Shown: one piece after another, positions 53,941 through 64,000 of the stretch
Layout of the letters: each line of letters starts with the position of its first letter
Position numbering within the stretch: position 1 is the first letter of the stretch
Assembly (NCBI GenBank): GCA_947184155.2
Contig: CAMXCT020002734.1
Location: forward strand, 1 to 64,000
Source of the DNA: Cladocopium goreaui
Taxonomy: Eukaryota > Sar > Dinophyceae > Suessiales > Symbiodiniaceae
DNA: 64,000 bases
Direction of reading: 5' to 3'
Program-made: the position numbers and the translations under genes
Notes under the pieces: model-generated
What the model was told of the DNA's origin: nothing
What the model saw: the letters and a program-made list of their open reading frames with translations, nothing else
Databases searched by the model: none

Positions 53941-54036
53941 ATACCCTCGGAAATCAAACATCGGAAATCTCCAATTTTGTTCGATGATTTTCCCATGGTC
54001 TCAGACCTCCTTGGAGGATTTTCCAGTGCCCGGCAG

Positions 54037-54084
54037 GAGTTCCAGCAAGTCCAGTTGAGGAAAGCGAAGCTTAAGGCGACGCAC
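54037..54084 (+). CDS. Candidate coiled-coil exon (48 nt)
   Basis: After gcccggcag the + strand reads EFQQVQLRKAKLKATH up to GTCATG, 16 codons, phase 0 at both ends. The frame is open on both sides (SAR upstream, VMNLHLRRKN downstream), so it may be longer. Basic and helical. Confidence 0.5.
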
Positions 54085-54192
54085 GTCATGAATTTGCATC
54101 TGCGTCGCAAGAACATGATCATTCTTGGGTATTCTCCATAAAGTTAACGCAGTAAACCGCAAAAAGATAGTACAGCATATAATTAATCTTGA

Positions 54193-54306
54193 TACCCTCT
54201 GGTAAACTAACATAACTATGGAAAGATCCACCATTTTTAATGGGAAAATCCACTATTTCTATGGCCATTTTCAATAGCTGTATATATGTTAGTTTACCAG
54301 AGGGTA
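54193..54306 (+). mobile_element. TIR-1 element
   Basis: Perfect ends, with a small ctgtatatat insertion near the right end. Confidence 0.88.
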
Positions 54307-54385
54307 GAAGGATTCTACTTGTCTATCTGTTCGATGATTGCTAGACCCGAAAGCTTTCCCGGTTCTGGGAAGGCGAACAATTCAG

Positions 54386-54439
54386 GCAATAAAACGGTTT
54401 TTTGCGGGGCAGAGCGATAAGTCCTGCGACCGGACCCAG
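54386..54439 (+). CDS. Candidate exon (54 nt)
   Basis: Between acaattcag and CAG-GTGTTT the + strand reads AIKRFFAGQSDKSCDRTQ, 18 codons, phase 0 at both ends. The frame is open upstream to 54338. A long hydrophobic T-rich region follows the donor and is probably intron. Confidence 0.5.
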
Positions 54440-54729
54440 GTGTTTTCAGCCCAACTGTCTATTTTATTGATTATCAGTATTGACATGGTTTTTAGTATCG
54501 TATCTATTGTTCTTATCCATTTTTTCATGATTTTTCTTCATTTTCTTCTTACCCTTGGCATGATGTTTGCTGAGAAAATCGCAGTAGCTGTAGCTCTCAG
54601 AGTTTGAAGGATTGACCGATGGTCATCGCCATGGCTGGCATCCCCCAGAAGCGAAACAAAGCGCGTTAGAAACTGGATTATAAACCAATTATATCACCCA
54701 ATTACACTAACTACATATATGGGGGTTTA

Positions 54730-54812
54730 CTAAAATGGGGGCACCCCAATAGCTGGGTGGCCTTTTTTTGGATTTATGAAAGTGGATGATTTGGGGGTAC
54801 CCCTATTTTGGG
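54730..54812 (+). mobile_element. TIR-3 element
   Basis: ctaaaatgggggcacccc ... gggggtacccctattttggg. Confidence 0.65.
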
Positions 54813-54926
54813 AAATCCCCATATATATATAGAATTATATTATAATTACACATATATATATAATTACATAAATTCCATTTACAAACTGGGCCCAGCTAAC
54901 TCCATGGCCCATCGCCATTTTTCCAG

Positions 54927-54983
54927 GACGTGGATGTGGCGGTACAAACCGACTTTGCTGAGCCTGAGAAGCCTGAGAAGGGC
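54927..54983 (+). CDS. Candidate exon (57 nt)
   Basis: After attttttccag the + strand reads DVDVAVQTDFAEPEKPEKG up to GTCCGT. It is 57 nt, phase 0 at both ends, the same length as the EDLR exon core. The frame stays open (VRSARTKKKSVFFNTVPW), so a longer form is possible. GC-rich island. Confidence 0.5.
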
Positions 54984-55568
54984 GTCCGTAGCGCGCGGAC
55001 GAAGAAGAAGAGTGTCTTCTTCAACACTGTCCCTTGGATTAATGGTGATTTAATGGGATTATAATGATGTGTATACATATATATATATATTATAAGAGTG
55101 ATTATATGTTGATATGACATATATTTAGAATGTTAAATTGTGATTTAGCGGGATTTCATGAGAATCGATGGTGATTTCATGAGCGATTTAATATGAAAAA
55201 TGATGGGATTTGAATGGAAAATCCATATATTTGGAAGTTTCCTGACGTTGGATGATTTGAGTGTCAGTGTCAATGGATGTTGTTCTTGTTTCTTCAAAAC
55301 GTTGGATTTTTGGTTTAGCAATGGATGATGTGACGAAAAAATGGGCATGAATGTGAATTCTCTTGGATAGAAACAGCTACACAAATGACGATAAATGGAC
55401 ATAAATTGATATAAATGGAGTAAGAAGGTATGTCACTAGACCCTGCCTGCTGGGGTGCAGCCATGTCTTCGCAATAAATAGGCAAAACTCAAGATTTGAT
55501 CAGTTTGCAGATCTGTGATGTTCAGGGCCAGCGTTGCAAATCCCATTAAACTCATATTTGCAATTTAG

Positions 55569-55670
55569 GACGATACTGTAGCAACCAACACCATGACCAA
55601 TGCCCCCAATAGACCACGACTTGGACTTTGGACTGTTCAGGAGGCCAATGAAAGCTTGTCAGATGGGGGC
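55569..55670 (+). CDS. Candidate exon (102 nt)
   Basis: After gcaatttag the + strand reads DDTVATNTMTNAPNRPRLGL, then WTVQEANESLSDGG, up to GTTCAT; 34 codons, phase 0 at both ends. A second acceptor (tgttcag at 55640) would give a 30-nt exon, EANESLSDGG. Another + frame (55600-55851) and a minus frame are also open, so the reading is not certain. Confidence 0.45.
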
Positions 55671-55957
55671 GTTCATGTTGAACAATGTTCGGTTGCCCCA
55701 CAATTGCAGAATTATTCTTGAGAGCCATCCAGAATGCAATGTCGCATCCTGGAAACTGACGAGTGGGGCTAGCCATCGAGAAATCCCTTTCTCGCTGACG
55801 GTCGAAGCGTCGGAAATGGCATCAGACCCTGCCATTTCCGTTGAACGATGAGTTGCGACATGTTGCATTGCCGCATCCCCAACTCTCGGAAGATCTGGGT
55901 TGAAAGAAATGGCACCCTGAAATTCACCGGATTATCATTTTTCTCTATTAAACATTA
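55671..55957. other. Possible further coding, unresolved
   Basis: A different + frame reads SFSLTVEASEMASDPAISVE-like sequence to a stop at 55851. It is open, but its borders and frame relation to the previous island are unclear. Confidence 0.25.
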
Positions 55958-56055
55958 CTGGTTGGTGGTTTCAAACATTTTTTATTTTCCATAATATATG
56001 GGATAATCCTTCCCATTGACTAATATTTTACAGAGGGGTTGAAACCACCAACCAG
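55958..56055 (+). mobile_element. TIR-2 element
   Basis: ctggttggtggtttcaaac ... gaaaccaccaaccag, with flanks ATTA and ACTA (one mismatch). Confidence 0.8.
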
Positions 56056-57298
56056 ACTAGTAAACCACAATAAACTGGCTATTGAGGAGATATACCCCAT
56101 TCAGAAATAGGTATATAGTGGGTATAACGGGGTATACACCCAAGAGATGGTCTGAAAATGGGGCAGACATTTTTGGGCGTGGTGTTTTTGAGGCCCACAT
56201 CTGCAAGATTGACTTTAAACAATTGAAATCCTGAACTAATCATTTTGAATCTCAATCACTTATTTTTGAGGCCCAAGACATGATGAGTTCAGGATTGAGA
56301 TGGATTGACTCACATTGCCACTGGTGAACTCAGACTTGCAGCAACATTTTGTTTCTTTTGGTTACACATTTCCAAATCGCAACCCGCAGAGTGTTTCTTT
56401 TAGTGATGGGTCCATACCTATGCGACCCAACAGGCTCGGGGGATGAATCTCAGAATGTGGACTGCCAGTTTCAAGTTTGTCTACAACCCATCCAACTACA
56501 CTGCATGAATGTTGATTTAACCAAGAAATATATACAAATATGATTTAATCATATACACATCACCGTGGTCTAGTGAGGCTTAATGAGATATGGGGATTAT
56601 CTGGATAGATTTTAGTGACCTCACTGTGGAAGTCACTGGAAATGATTTCCACATTGCCGAGCATTTCAGCTAGGTGAATGATAAACACATATCCAGACAT
56701 ATTGATAATTACATATTGATATATCACCAATCTGATAATATAGGAATAATATCACTATCATATGCGTGATATATCATGAAATATCTACAACACATGTTGG
56801 CCTATTTATAAACTAACATACCTGACATACCTAGGGCACTAGTTTGGTGTGAGGTGCCGTTGTCGACTGGATTTGTTGGGGTTCCATGTGAGGGGGGCTG
56901 TGATCGGAGTGGATCACACAGAGCTTGGGATTTTCAACTTGATTCCATCATGTCTTCCAAGCATATACAATCATACATATATATATATTATATGATATGT
57001 TTATATGATATATGTATATATATGATATGATATATATATATATATAAATATGATATATATATATATGTATATATGTGATATAATTATATGTGATATAATT
57101 ATATGTGATATAATTATATGTGATATAATTATATGTGATATAATTATATGTGATATAATTATATGTATATATATATATGAATGATATATATATATATATG
57201 TATATGACATAAATGAATTGGATAACTACCTGACGCCCAGGCGCCTGGGGGCTCCGAGTCGTGCTTTGGCGCTCAAGTTCCATGATTTTTGATCCCAT
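56056..57298. other. No firm gene; AT array inside
   Basis: A frame near 56349-56543 is open without motif. 57235-57285 is a GC-rich island (gcccaggcgcctgggggctc) that could be an exon on either strand. Confidence 0.35.
56975..57208. repeat. AT array with 15-bp unit
   Basis: Six copies of tgatataattatatg (57074-57165) flanked by tatatga runs. Confidence 0.93.
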
Positions 57299-57507
57299 CC
57301 CCCTCTAGCAATTTGTTACAGTTTGCTATTGAAAATGACCATAGAAATAGTGAAATTTCCCATTAAACATGGTGATTTATAGTGGATTTACCCATTGAAC
57401 ATGGTGATTTATAGTGGATTTACCCATTGAACATGGTGATTTATAGTGGATTTTTCCTATTAAACATGCTGATTTTCCATAGTTTTCTGTATGTTTACCA
57501 GAGGGTA
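57299..57507 (-). mobile_element. TIR-1 element with internal triplication
   Basis: 209 bp, about twice the usual size. The 33-bp inner block (acatggtgatttatagtgga ...) is repeated three times. Right end accagagggta perfect, left end ccctctagca altered. Confidence 0.8.
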
Positions 57508-57534
57508 ATCCCAATTATGTGGATTTTTTTCTAC

Positions 57535-57582
57535 TAAACCCATGGTTTCGTTTCGGGGGTGTTTAATATTAGGGGGAAGTGA
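57535..57582 (+). mobile_element. TIR-5 half element
   Basis: ggtttcgtttcgggggtgtt taatattaggggg matches the right half of 28123-28226. Confidence 0.5.
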
Positions 57583-57815
57583 TGATTCCAGGTGTTGAAA
57601 TCGCGGAGATGATGACATTCCCATACAATACCCATGACTATTGTTCGATTTCCTTATCCACCGTTTTTTGACTGGTAATTGTTCATATCCTCATTTTGCT
57701 CGATGTTTGCACATATGATACGTGTCGATCCACGACTACTTAATCATTGATGATTCGTCAACAGTAGATCTACCGTGAACATCCACGAAAAATTGGTCCG
57801 GTCATAAGTCTGATC

Positions 57816-57909
57816 TACCCTCTGCCTATTCAACCTAGCCATGGAACATCACCATTATAGATAGGATAATAGGTAAATCATCATAACTATGTTAAATAAC
57901 CAAAGGGTA
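57816..57909 (+). mobile_element. TIR-1 element (short)
   Basis: taccctctgcctattcaacc ... ataaccaaagggta. Confidence 0.65.
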
Positions 57910-58230
57910 TCCCAATTTGTCCATTATTCTATACTATTCCCATTATTCATCGAGAGTTAACCAATTTAACCAGGATTTACAAATTTTGAACCATTATGTC
58001 AATTATGTCCCATCAATCCAAACTCTGATCTAGCCCAAAACATGGTGTTTTTCTTGGCACTTTGAGGTCGATCCCCGGTGCGGTGGAGCATGCCGTGTCC
58101 CAGACGCGAAGGTGGGGTGGGCATCACCTCAGGTAGTTTTTATTATTAGGGGGGTATTTATTTTTAGGGAACCAAAGTCGAATTCATGCTATTCATTATC
58201 AAAGGAAGTTTAAGGGGAGAAACTTCCGTG
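57910..58230. other. No firm gene
   Basis: A GC-rich stretch before CAG-GTAGTT at 58128 could end an exon (AVEHAVSQTRRWGGHHL), but no acceptor is clear. A tagtttttattattaggggg motif at 58134 recurs at 62997. Confidence 0.35.
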
Positions 58231-58244
58231 TTACGGACTTTTAG

Positions 58245-59322
58245 AATGTCAGGGAAAGAGTTAGTCAAAGAAAGAGTTAGCAAAGAAAGAGTTCGTCAGG
58301 GAAAGAGTTAGTCAAAGAAAGAGTTAGTGAAGGAAAGAGTTAGTCAAAGAAAGAGTTAGTGAGGGAAAGAGTTATTCAAAGAAAGAGTTAGCAAAGAAAC
58401 AGTTAGTCACAGAAAGAGTTAGCAAAGAAAGAGTTCGTCAGGGAAAGAGTTAGTCAAAGAAAGAGTTAGTCAAAGAAACGGTTAGTCAGGGAAAGAGTTA
58501 GTCAAAGAAAGAGTTAGTGAGGGAAAGAGTTAGTCAAAGAAAGAGTTAGTGAGGGAAAGAGTCAGTCAAAGAAAGAGTTAGTGAGGGAAAGAGTTAGTCA
58601 AAGAAAGAGTTAGTCAGGATATATGAGGTAGTCAAAGAAAGAGTTAGCAAAGAAACAAGTTAGTCAAAGAAAGAGTTAGTGAGGGAAAGAGTTAGTCAAA
58701 GAAAGAGTTAGCAAAGAAACAGTTAGTCACAGAAAGAGTTAGTCAAAGAAAGAGTTCGTCAAAGAAACAGTTAGTCAGGGAAAGAGTTAGTCAAAGAAAG
58801 AGTTAGTGAGGGAAAGAGTTAGTCAAAGAAATAGTTAGTGAGGGAAAGAGTTAGTCAAAGAAAGAGTTAGTGAGGGAAAGAGTTAGTCAAAGAAAGAGTT
58901 AGTGAGGGAAAGAGTTAGTCAAAGAAAGAGTTAGTCAGGATATATGAGGTAGTCAAAGAAAGAGTTAGCAAAGAAACAAGTTAGTCAAAGAAAGAGTTAG
59001 TCAAAGAAGAGTTAGTCAAAGAAAGAGTTAGTGCGGGAAAGAGTTAGTCAAAGAAAGAGTTAGCAAAGAAACAGTTAGTCAGGGAAAGAGTTAGTCAAAG
59101 AAAGAGTTAGTGAGGGAAAGAGTTAGTCAAAGAAAGAGTTAGTGAGGGAAAGAGTCAGTCAAAGAAAGAGTTAGTGAGGGAAAGAGTTAGTCAAAGAAAG
59201 AGTTAGTCAGGATATATGAGGTAGTCAAAGAAAGAGTTTGCAAAGAAACAAGTTAGTCAAAGAAAGAGTTAGTGAGGAAAAGAGTTAGTCACAGAAAGAG
59301 TTAGCACAGAAAGAAATTGTCC
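58245..59322. repeat. gttagtcaaagaaaga minisatellite with higher-order order
   Basis: About 65 units of 15-16 bp (gagttagtcaaagaaa / gagttagtgagggaaa). The marker block caggatatatgaggtagtca occurs three times (58615, 58936, 59205), giving a higher-order repeat of about 270-320 bp. Confidence 0.95.
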
Positions 59323-60896
59323 CTCACTGTAAATGGGATTGCAAGTGGTGCTGGTGGAGGCAGTTTGCCGATGAGAGTTTTGGAGGATAGTCTCGCACGA
59401 AAGCGTTTTGAGGAGATAGCAGATGCACGAAACCCTATGTTTTTCCATACAAAGTCCGTCCCCGAACCTCGATGATCTACCTCTGCGGTGCGACGGGTGC
59501 GAGACGGTCTCGTGTGTGGTCGGATCATGGTCGGATCGGTCTCGGATCATGCTCGGACCATGGTCGGATCGGTTCCGCATTGTAAATGGGGTTTCAAGTG
59601 TTTTTCGTGCATGCGCGGTCGACAGAATTCCATTGTGATTTGCAACTGTAGGATCGTTCCCGCAATGTAAATGGGATTGCAAGTGGTGCTGGTGGATGAG
59701 TTGCCGATGGAATTCCCATTGTGATTTGCAACTCTAGGATCGTTCCCTCACTGTAAATGGGGTTGCAAGTGGTGCTGGTGGAGGAGTTGCCGATGGAGTT
59801 TTGAAGGAAGTCTCGCACGAAATGTGTTTTTGAGAGATAGAAGATGCACGAAACCATGTGTTTTTCTAGACAAAGTGCGTCCCCGAACGTCGATGATCTA
59901 CCTCTGCGGTGCGACGGGTGCGAGACGGTCTCGTGTGTGGTCGGATCATGCTCGGATCGGTCTCGGATCATGGTCGGATCGGTTCCGCATTGTAAATGGG
60001 GTTTCACCTGTGTTTCGTGCATTTGCGGTCGACAGAATTCCATTGTGATTTGCAACTGTAGGATCGTTCCCGCAATGTAAATGGGATTGCAAGTGGTGCT
60101 GGTGGATGAGTTGCCGATGGAATTTCATTGTGATTTGCAACTGTAGGATCGTTCCCTAATGTAAATGGGATTGCAAGTGGTGCTGGTGGATGAGTTGTGG
60201 AGGATCCGATGGAAGATTCCAAACCCTATGTTTTCCATACAAAGATTTGCAACGGTCTAGGGATCGGATCGTCTTCGGATCATGGTCGGATCTTCTCGGA
60301 TCGTCCGCATTGTAAATGGGGTGTCACCTGTGTTTCGTGCCTTTTGGCGACAGAATTCCATGGTGATTTGCAACTGTAGGATGTTCCGAGCATTGCGTTG
60401 CATGGGGTTGCAAGTGGTGCTGGTGGATGAGTTGCCGATGGAATTCCATTGTGATTTGCAACTCTAGGATCGTTCCCTCACTGTAAATGGGATTGCAAGT
60501 GGTGCTGGTGGAGGAGTTGCCGATAAGTTTTGAGGAAGTCTCGCACGAAATGCGTTTTTGAGAGATAGCAGATGCACGAAACCCTATGTTTTTCGATACA
60601 AAGTCCGTCCCCGAACTCGATGATCTACCTCTGCGGTGCGACGGTTGCGAGACGGTCTCGTGTGTGGTCGGATCATGGTCGGATCGGTCTCGGATCATGG
60701 TTCGGATCGGTTCCGCATTGTAAATGGGGTGTCACCTGTGTTTCGTGCATTTGTGGTCAACAGAATTCCATTGTGATTTGCACCTGTAGGATCGTTCCCG
60801 CAATGTAAATGGGATTGCAAGTGGTGCTGGTGGATGAGTTGCCGATGGAATTCCATTGTGCTTTGCAACTGTAGGATCGTTCCCGCAGTGTAAATG
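59318..60896. repeat. Tandem repeat, unit about 400-430 bp
   Basis: Three to four units, each with ttgcaagtggtgctggtgga, a degenerate cgatgatctacctctgcggt block, ggtcggatcatg repeats and gacagaattccattgtgat. One unit (60165-60475) is rearranged. Short frames are repeat artefacts. Confidence 0.9.
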
Positions 60897-61925
60897 GTTG
60901 CGTCAAGGTTGCTTCGTGCCGTGGCTGCATTGGTAATACTATTGTCTTTTGCAGCTGGACTTCGTAAATCGTATTGGAGTGGCTGCATGAAGGCTGCCAC
61001 AGTGATTTGTCAGCAGATTTTCTTCATTTTGGCGCTAGTGAATTTCCTTCTAAAAATCCTTTTAAAAAGTGCTTCAAAATCGTCTTTTTTTCGCTCTGGC
61101 GTCGAGATCCATCCGGTTTTGGAGCTACAATTTCCGACGCCGTTGTGCGTAGTTCTATTGTGTTTTGCAACTCAGTCTCTGCAGATCGCATTGTAATGGC
61201 TGCGTCAAGGTTGCTTCGTGCTGTGGCTGCATTGGTAATACTATTGTCTTTTGCAGCTGGATCTCGTAAATCGTATTGGAGTGGCTGCATGAAGGCTGCG
61301 ACAGTGATTTGTTAGCAGATTTTCTCCATTTTGGCGCTAGTGATTTTCCTTCTAAAAATCCTTTTAAAAAGTGCTTCAAAATCGTCTTTTTTTCGCTCTG
61401 GCGTCGAGATCCGGTTTTGGAGCTACAATTTCCGACGCCGTTGCGCGTAGTTCTATTGTGTTTTGCAACTCAGTCTCCGCAGATCGCATTGTAATGGCTG
61501 CGTCAAGGTTGCTTCCTGCTGTGGCTGCATGCGTAATACTATTGTCTTTTGCAGCTGGACTTCGTAAATCGTATTGGAGTGGCTGCATGAAGGCTGCGAC
61601 AGTGATTTGTCAGCAGATTTTCTCCATTTTGGCGCTAGTGAATTTCCTTCTAAAAATCCTTTTAAAAAGTGCTTCAAAATCGTGTTTTTTTCGCTCAGGC
61701 GTCGAGATCCGGTTTTTGAGCTACAATTTCCGATGCCATTGCGCGTAGTTCTATTGTGTTTTGGAACTCAATCTCTGCAGATCGCATTGTAATGGCTGCG
61801 TCAAGGTTGCTGCGTGCTGTGGCTGCATGCGTAATGTCTTTGCAGCTGGATCTCGTACATCGTCTTGGAGTGGCTGCATGAAGGTTACGAAATGGATTTG
61901 TTAGCAGATTTGCTCCATTTTGGCG
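60894..61925. repeat. Tandem repeat, unit about 299 bp
   Basis: atggctgcgtcaaggttgct starts at 60895, 61195, 61494 and 61792. Three full units and a partial last one fused to the next repeat. Confidence 0.93.
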
Positions 61926-61951
61926 CTAGTGTTTTTTGTTGCACGTAGGTT

Positions 61952-62346
61952 TAGAGCAGTGTGAAGTGTGGGGCGTGAAGAGTGCAGTGTGAAGTGTGAA
62001 GTGTGAAGGAAGCAGTGGGAAGTGAGAAGTGTGAAGTGTGGAGTGTGAAGTGTGAAGAGTGTGAAGTTTAAGTTTGGAGTGCGAAGCGCGCAGTGTGAAG
62101 TGTGAAGTGTGAAGTGTGAAGTGTGAGGTTTGGAGTGTGAAGGAAGCAGTGAGAAGTGAGAAGTGTGAAGTGTGAAGTGTGAAGTGTGGAGTGTGAAGTG
62201 TGGAGTGTGAAGTTTCAGTTTGGAGTGCGAAGAGGGCAGTGTGAAGTGTGAAGTGTGAAGTGTGAGAGTGTGAAGTGAGAAGTTGTGAAGTGTGAAGTGT
62301 GGAGTGCGAAGAGTGCAGTGTGAAGTGTGGAGTGTGGAGTGTGAAG
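61952..62346. repeat. gtgtgaagt minisatellite
   Basis: About 40 units of gtgtgaagt/gtgtggagt. His/Thr/Ser/Leu-rich minus-strand frames are artefacts. Confidence 0.95.
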
Positions 62347-62647
62347 ACTTTGCTTCGTCTCTCGCTGAAAAAATCAAACGGTTGTCGAGGGAAGGACACG
62401 GTCGGGACAGGGTGTCTTTGAACTATAGGTCATTTATTTTTGGGAAACTTCCGCCGCCGGCTTGCCCGGGTCTATGTTATGAAGATATATATATATATGT
62501 ATGTATGTATGTATGTATATATATATTTATGTAATCAATTATACGTGTATATATAGTAATCATGTGTTGACAGTAGGGTTTCATGAGGCAGATAGTTAGA
62601 ATCAGTAATTATCCAGCATCCAGCGGGTCAGGTCCACAGACAGGAAG
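62347..62647. other. No gene; AT microsatellite at 62488-62560
   Basis: tatgtatgtatgtatgtat and (ta)n runs. Confidence 0.6.
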
Positions 62648-62822
62648 CCTCCATTGCTTTTTGGGATCAAGCAAACGGCCAGGCAGCTAGCCAGACAAAC
62701 AGAGCCTCGACAACTGCTGCTGGCTGGGCTGCCTGCATGGCTCTGTCTTGATTGTGTGTCTGACGCGGAGGCTGACTGGCTAGCTGCCTGGCTGTTTGCT
62801 TGATCCCAAAAAGCAATGGAGG
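62648..62822. mobile_element. 175-bp foldback element with 47-bp arms
   Basis: The arms at 62648-62694 and 62776-62822 are reverse complements with one mismatch (aaacGgcc / aaacAgcc). The spacer is 81 bp. No coding capacity. Confidence 0.85.
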
Positions 62823-63406
62823 ACTCCAGCCAGCTCAGAAAGACCTTGCAGACAGCAAGGCAGAGGGGTGGCTCTCACTCTCTCAGGCAGCAAGACAGAC
62901 TCATGTCAGCTAAAAATTGCTCAGCTAGAGCAGCCAGGCAGCTTGGATTCAGGGGTTGGGATCAAGGACCCTAATAATAAACACGCCGGGGTTAACTAGT
63001 TTTTATTATTAGGGGGCAAAACCCACAAATGGTAGCTTTATTTTTAAATTGTTTTCTAAAAAGGATCAATTAAAAGTCACATGGGCCAACCGGAAATTTT
63101 CCAAACTGGGAGATGGACCCTAGTTTTTAGTATTTGGGGGTTTAGTAACAGGGGGAAAGGATTAATAAGCTATAAAGGTTTGTGAGCCCCACAGTTGTTC
63201 ATCAGTTTTCTGGATGTGATTTTCGTTTCAAACTTGAAATCCAACTTTTTTAAAATTCCAATTTGGTGGCATTTTCTCACAAAAAAAACCCGAGGGTTTT
63301 CCCATTCAACTGGGTATTTCCTGGCGGGACATGGAAAATCATTTGGGGCTATGGCGGTTGAGAATCTTCAGCGCTGCTATCAACATATCAGCTGTATTGC
63401 AAACGA
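62823..63406. other. No firm gene; short inverted motif at 62967-63018
   Basis: ccctaataataaac faces gtttttattattaggg over about 50 bp. A frame ending at the TIR-1 left end (63300-63420) reads AVENLQRCYQHISCIAND and may be an exon, low confidence. Confidence 0.4.
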
Positions 63407-63511
63407 TACCCCCCGGTAAACTAACATAGCAATGGAAAATCACAATTTTTAATGGGAAAATCAACACAAATGGCCATGTTCAATAGCTATGTAACAAATT
63501 ACCAGAGGGTA
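63407..63511 (+). mobile_element. TIR-1 element
   Basis: taccccccggtaaactaac ... attaccagagggta. Confidence 0.82.
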
Positions 63512-63902
63512 GTCCCAAATCGTGTATGGAATCTATAAGCTACCTGAAATGATGAAAAATGACTCCTAGAAGTGACGATGTTTGGCTTCCAGTTTGAACC
63601 TCAGGGCCATCCTAAATCAAATGATATTGGACTATCACAGATACACGCTAAACCTTTACAGATGATGGGACTTGACGTATGATACATAGACCTATCGACG
63701 TTGGCACCTCTCTTTTCCAGCCAGAAATTGATCACCAAGTGTAAATTACCACTAGTACTTCAATTTGATCAATGCTGAACGTTAGACTTATAGTAACCCT
63801 TAAAAGTTAGAACGTTAAAATCCTCCTAAACAACTTGTAGGTGGCCCTCTTTCTATTTTTGTTTGTTTTTTTACATTAGTGTAAATGGTTCAAAATGACA
63901 TC
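63512..63902. other. No gene recognised
   Basis: Short frames only. Confidence 0.55.
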
Positions 63903-64000
63903 TACCATTTGGTAATTGAACTTCAGACTTAGCAATGGAACATCACTATTCTTGACTCAACTATTGATGGACCATCTATACCATGCAAGCTGTTAAATTA
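63903..64000 (+). mobile_element. TIR-1 element cut by the window end
   Basis: taccatttggtaattgaac left end and body. The right end lies beyond the window. Confidence 0.6.

Noticed and set aside
61901-62399. His/Thr-rich minus-strand frames of 157-158 codons
   Set aside because: Artefact of the gtgtgaagt minisatellite.
1-64000. tRNA or rRNA genes
   Set aside because: No cloverleaf with A and B box phrases and no conserved rRNA segment seen by eye. A covariance-model scan would be needed to exclude them fully.

Overview
The window looks like nuclear DNA of a dinoflagellate, most likely of the Symbiodiniaceae type. This is inferred from content; no marker gene fixes the taxon. The reasons are: very little continuous coding sequence; many tiny exon-like islands that read as charged, coiled-coil-like peptides on the + strand; several families of short terminal-inverted-repeat elements; very large simple-repeat fields; and a decayed multi-ORF mobile element with a (I/V)GFVAGPPCETWSRAR-type ORF of a kind I recall from dinoflagellate genomes. 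I see no bacterial operons, rRNA, tRNA or CRISPR.

Layout. 1-13 kb: repeat-rich sequence with scattered + strand exon candidates, copies of a TA-inserting 105-bp element (called TIR-1 here) and of a second element with 4-bp target duplications (TIR-2), and one copy of an 818-bp dispersed repeat (4482-5299). 13.2-16.8 kb: a satellite of about 17 monomers of 204-224 bp with a partial higher-order repeat. 17-28.4 kb: more exon candidates, a CTA/TAC trinucleotide field (18.8-20.7 kb), the second copy of the 818-bp repeat (22381-23198) and a 1.3-kb TA-rich array (26.47-27.78 kb). 29.1-33.5 kb: a degenerate mobile element bounded by TA/TG microsatellites. It has a small membrane ORF, a gag-like coiled-coil ORF, two conserved but frameshifted polyprotein segments, and a terminal segment with motifs resembling a C5-cytosine methyltransferase. 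34.6-51.3 kb: the main feature, an array of 26 copies of one small exon (EDLRxQLxKMEAGAS...), most of them in a strictly alternating A-B tandem unit of about 880 bp. 47.3-48.75 kb: tetranucleotide array. 52-58 kb: further exon candidates and TIR copies. 58.2-62.4 kb: four consecutive tandem-repeat fields. 62.6-64 kb: a near-perfect inverted repeat and TIR-1 copies.

Working model (inference). The + strand islands mostly begin after AG, end before GT and are multiples of three starting in phase 0. They could belong to one very long gene encoding a modular coiled-coil protein. The EDLR exon array would be its repeat region, the mobile elements would lie in its introns, and some TIR elements would supply splice-site-like ends. 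None of the splice sites is proven. Transcript data would settle this.
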